Assembly: GCA_018260275.1 (NCBI GenBank)
Contig: JAGLBK010000144.1
Span: forward strand, 1 to 6,826
Direction: 5' to 3'
DNA: 6,826 nt
Origin: Deinococcus sp.
GTDB taxonomy: Bacteria; Deinococcota; Deinococci; Deinococcales; Deinococcaceae
The position numbers were made by a program, and so were the translations under genes. Each line of letters starts with the position of its first letter. Position 1 is the stretch's first letter. The notes beneath the pieces were generated by a model. It ran no database searches. It saw only the letters and a list, made by a program, of their open reading frames with translations, and had not been told where the DNA came from. Below, piece by piece: positions 5,394-6,826 of the stretch.

Positions 5394-6734
5394 ATGAAAA
5401 AGAACCTCTCCATGCTGGCTCTGACAGGCGCTCTGGCCCTGGGCAGTTTTCTGGGGTATGGCCTGAACGAACGGAGTGCCGCGCAGCAGAGTGCAGCGGT
5501 CGTGACCCCGGCAGCCCCAGCTTTAGCACCAGCCCTGCCCGCCGCCCAGACACAAACAGGAGCAACAGCCCTGATTCCCACGCTGGACAATGGCCGCGCC
5601 AGAACCGAATCGGAGGCCAATACCGTGCAGCTGGTCAAGGCCCGGCAAAACGGTCTGGTGTACATCAGCGTGACCGAAAAGAGTACGGCCACCCCGCAGG
5701 CCCAGCTGCGCCAACGGCTTCAGGATCAGTTCGGGCAGCAGTTCAACCTCCCCGATGACGGCAGTAGTAGCGGCCCTGGCGAAACGGCACGCGGCACCGG
5801 CAGCGGCTTTTTTGTCGATGCACAGGGCGACATCATCACCAACAACCACGTGGTCGAGGGTGCCGATACCATCACCATCCGGCTGCACGGCAGCAAGCAG
5901 ACCTATAAGGCCAAAGTCGTGGCCCGCGCCCCTGACTTCGATCTGGCCCTCATTCGGGCCGACGGGCTGAGCAGCGACAGGATTCAGCCGATGCCGCTGG
6001 GCGACAGCGACAAACTGGACGTGGGCCTCAAGGCCGTAGCGATGGGCGCCCCCTTCGACCTGGATTTCAGCGTGTCCGAAGGCATCATCAGCAGCCTGGA
6101 ACGCAAGGTCGCGGTGGGCACCAAGGAAATTCAGCAGAGCGTCATTCAGACCGACGCCGCCATCAACCCCGGCAACTCGGGGGGGCCCCTGCTCGACAGC
6201 GCCGGGCAGGTCATCGGGGTCAACACCCAGATTCTGACCGGGGGCATCGGCCAGAGCGCCGGGGTCGGCTTTGCCATTCCGATCAACACGGTCAAGAAGC
6301 TGTTGCCGCAGCTTCAAGCAGGCAACGGGCAGGTGCTCAAGACTCCTTCGCTGGGCGTGCAGTTTACCGATCTCAGCGGGTTGAGTCCCGAGATACGCCA
6401 GAAGTACAATCTCCCGGCCAGTGGGGCACTGCTCCAGAATGTCTTTCCGAACAGCCCGGCAGCGGCGGCGCAGCTCAGGGGCGGCAACAACAACGCCATT
6501 CAGGACACCAACCCGGCGACGGGGCAAACGGGCGGAATCAGCACCAACGGCGACATCATTACTGCCATCGACGGACAGAGCATCGCCACGGGAGACGACC
6601 TGCAACGTGCCATCATCAGCAAACGCCTGGGCGACAGCGTCAAATTGACTGTGCAAAACGGCAGACAGTCCCGCGAAGTCACGGTGACCCTCAGCGCCTT
6701 CAACTTCCCGGCCAACCCCAGCGCTCAGAACTGA
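5394..6734 (+). CDS. HtrA/DegP-type exported serine protease with one PDZ domain (446 aa)
   Basis: A trypsin-like protease of the S1C family, expected outside the cytoplasmic membrane, where HtrA proteins degrade or handle misfolded proteins. MKKN and a hydrophobic stretch (5-23) form a signal peptide or membrane anchor; cleavage after SAA (28-30) is possible but not clear. An Ala/Pro-rich linker follows (about 34-60). The catalytic triad is complete: His152 in TNNHVV, Asp183 in DFDLALI, and Ser262 in GNSGGPLL (260-267). The PDZ domain starts near SLGVQF (319) and runs to about 436. It carries an extra Asn/Gly/Thr-rich stretch of about 20 residues (363-385) between RGG and GDIITAIDG, where most PDZ domains read straight on. 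I chose ATG 5394 because it gives a clean signal sequence; an in-frame ATG at 5340 would add 18 residues ahead of it and lies upstream of the likely promoter. No Shine-Dalgarno sequence is evident at 5394. No terminator is seen before the repeat at 6769. Confidence 0.94.
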   Translation: MKKNLSMLALTGALALGSFLGYGLNERSAAQQSAAVVTPAAPALAPALPAAQTQTGATALIPTLDNGRARTESEANTVQLVKARQNGLVYISVTEKSTATPQAQLRQRLQDQFGQQFNLPDDGSSSGPGETARGTGSGFFVDAQGDIITNNHVVEGADTITIRLHGSKQTYKAKVVARAPDFDLALIRADGLSSDRIQPMPLGDSDKLDVGLKAVAMGAPFDLDFSVSEGIISSLERKVAVGTKEIQQSVIQTDAAINPGNSGGPLLDSAGQVIGVNTQILTGGIGQSAGVGFAIPINTVKKLLPQLQAGNGQVLKTPSLGVQFTDLSGLSPEIRQKYNLPASGALLQNVFPNSPAAAAQLRGGNNNAIQDTNPATGQTGGISTNGDIITAIDGQSIATGDDLQRAIISKRLGDSVKLTVQNGRQSREVTVTLSAFNFPANPSAQN

Positions 6735-6768
6735 TACGGGTTTAAATTAATTCGGATACATTCCGCGC

Positions 6769-6826
6769 TGGTCACACGCCCCCTCACCCTTCCGCCGCTT
6801 TGCGGCTCCCTCCCTCTCCCACAAGG
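6769..6826. repeat. Dispersed GC-rich repeat, copy 2, cut by the window end
   Basis: Bases 6769-6794 are identical to 602-627, in the same orientation. The copy then contains a 5-bp hairpin, GCCGC-TTT-GCGGC (6794-6806), that copy 1 has lost, and continues with the CCCTCTCCCACA core up to the window edge. The matching GGGAGAGGG-type arm expected from copy 1 would lie just outside. It sits 34 bases after the protease stop codon, following an AT-rich stretch (6741-6753), and might serve as its transcript end. Confidence 0.75.

Noticed and set aside
5523..6656. Long minus-strand frame (377 codons) opposite the protease gene
   Set aside because: It is a shadow of the HtrA-like gene, with no ribosome binding site and no domain signature.

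Overview
The window looks like a chromosomal segment of a Deinococcus-type bacterium. This is inferred from high-GC coding sequence, from TANNNT -10 hexamers sitting 6 to 8 bases before several start codons (the leaderless-gene layout common in Deinococcus), from small dispersed noncoding repeats, and from the gene families present. No rRNA, tRNA, CRISPR array or intact mobile element was seen. I ran no database search, so the taxon is an inference.

Layout from left to right. Bases 1-108 hold a 10-bp inverted repeat and a possible promoter in front of a small protein of unknown function (109-534). Bases 535-877 are noncoding and hold a GC-rich dispersed repeat (602-667) and a degenerate direct repeat (718-820). 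Next comes the most informative part: a promoter (878-907), a very short leaderless gene encoding a leucine-rich leader peptide (914-961, MQSFGLLLLSLPPVE), a 9-bp antiterminator pairing (945-953 with 991-999) and a competing intrinsic terminator (989-1019). All of this precedes leuA, 2-isopropylmalate synthase (1078-2676). It reads as a complete ribosome-mediated leucine attenuator: the leucine supply is sensed by translating a run of Leu codons of types that leuA itself hardly uses.

After a terminator (2714-2739) come a PAP2-family membrane phosphatase (2812-3537) and, convergent with it and overlapping its 3' end by 44 bases, a DUF554 membrane protein on the minus strand (3494-4267). A 266-bp intergenic region with several hairpins separates it from a 67-residue excisionase/MerR-like DNA-binding protein (4534-4737). 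A single-S1-domain RNA-binding protein with a TTG start follows (4870-5253), then a terminator (5286-5315), then a promoter and an exported HtrA/DegP-type serine protease with one PDZ domain (5394-6734). The window ends inside a second copy of the dispersed repeat (6769-6826).

Most genes appear to be separate transcription units, judging from their own promoters, terminators and opposing strands. The one clear regulatory circuit is the leader peptide, attenuator and leuA. The S1 protein and HtrA are housekeeping or stress-type functions with no visible link to leucine synthesis.
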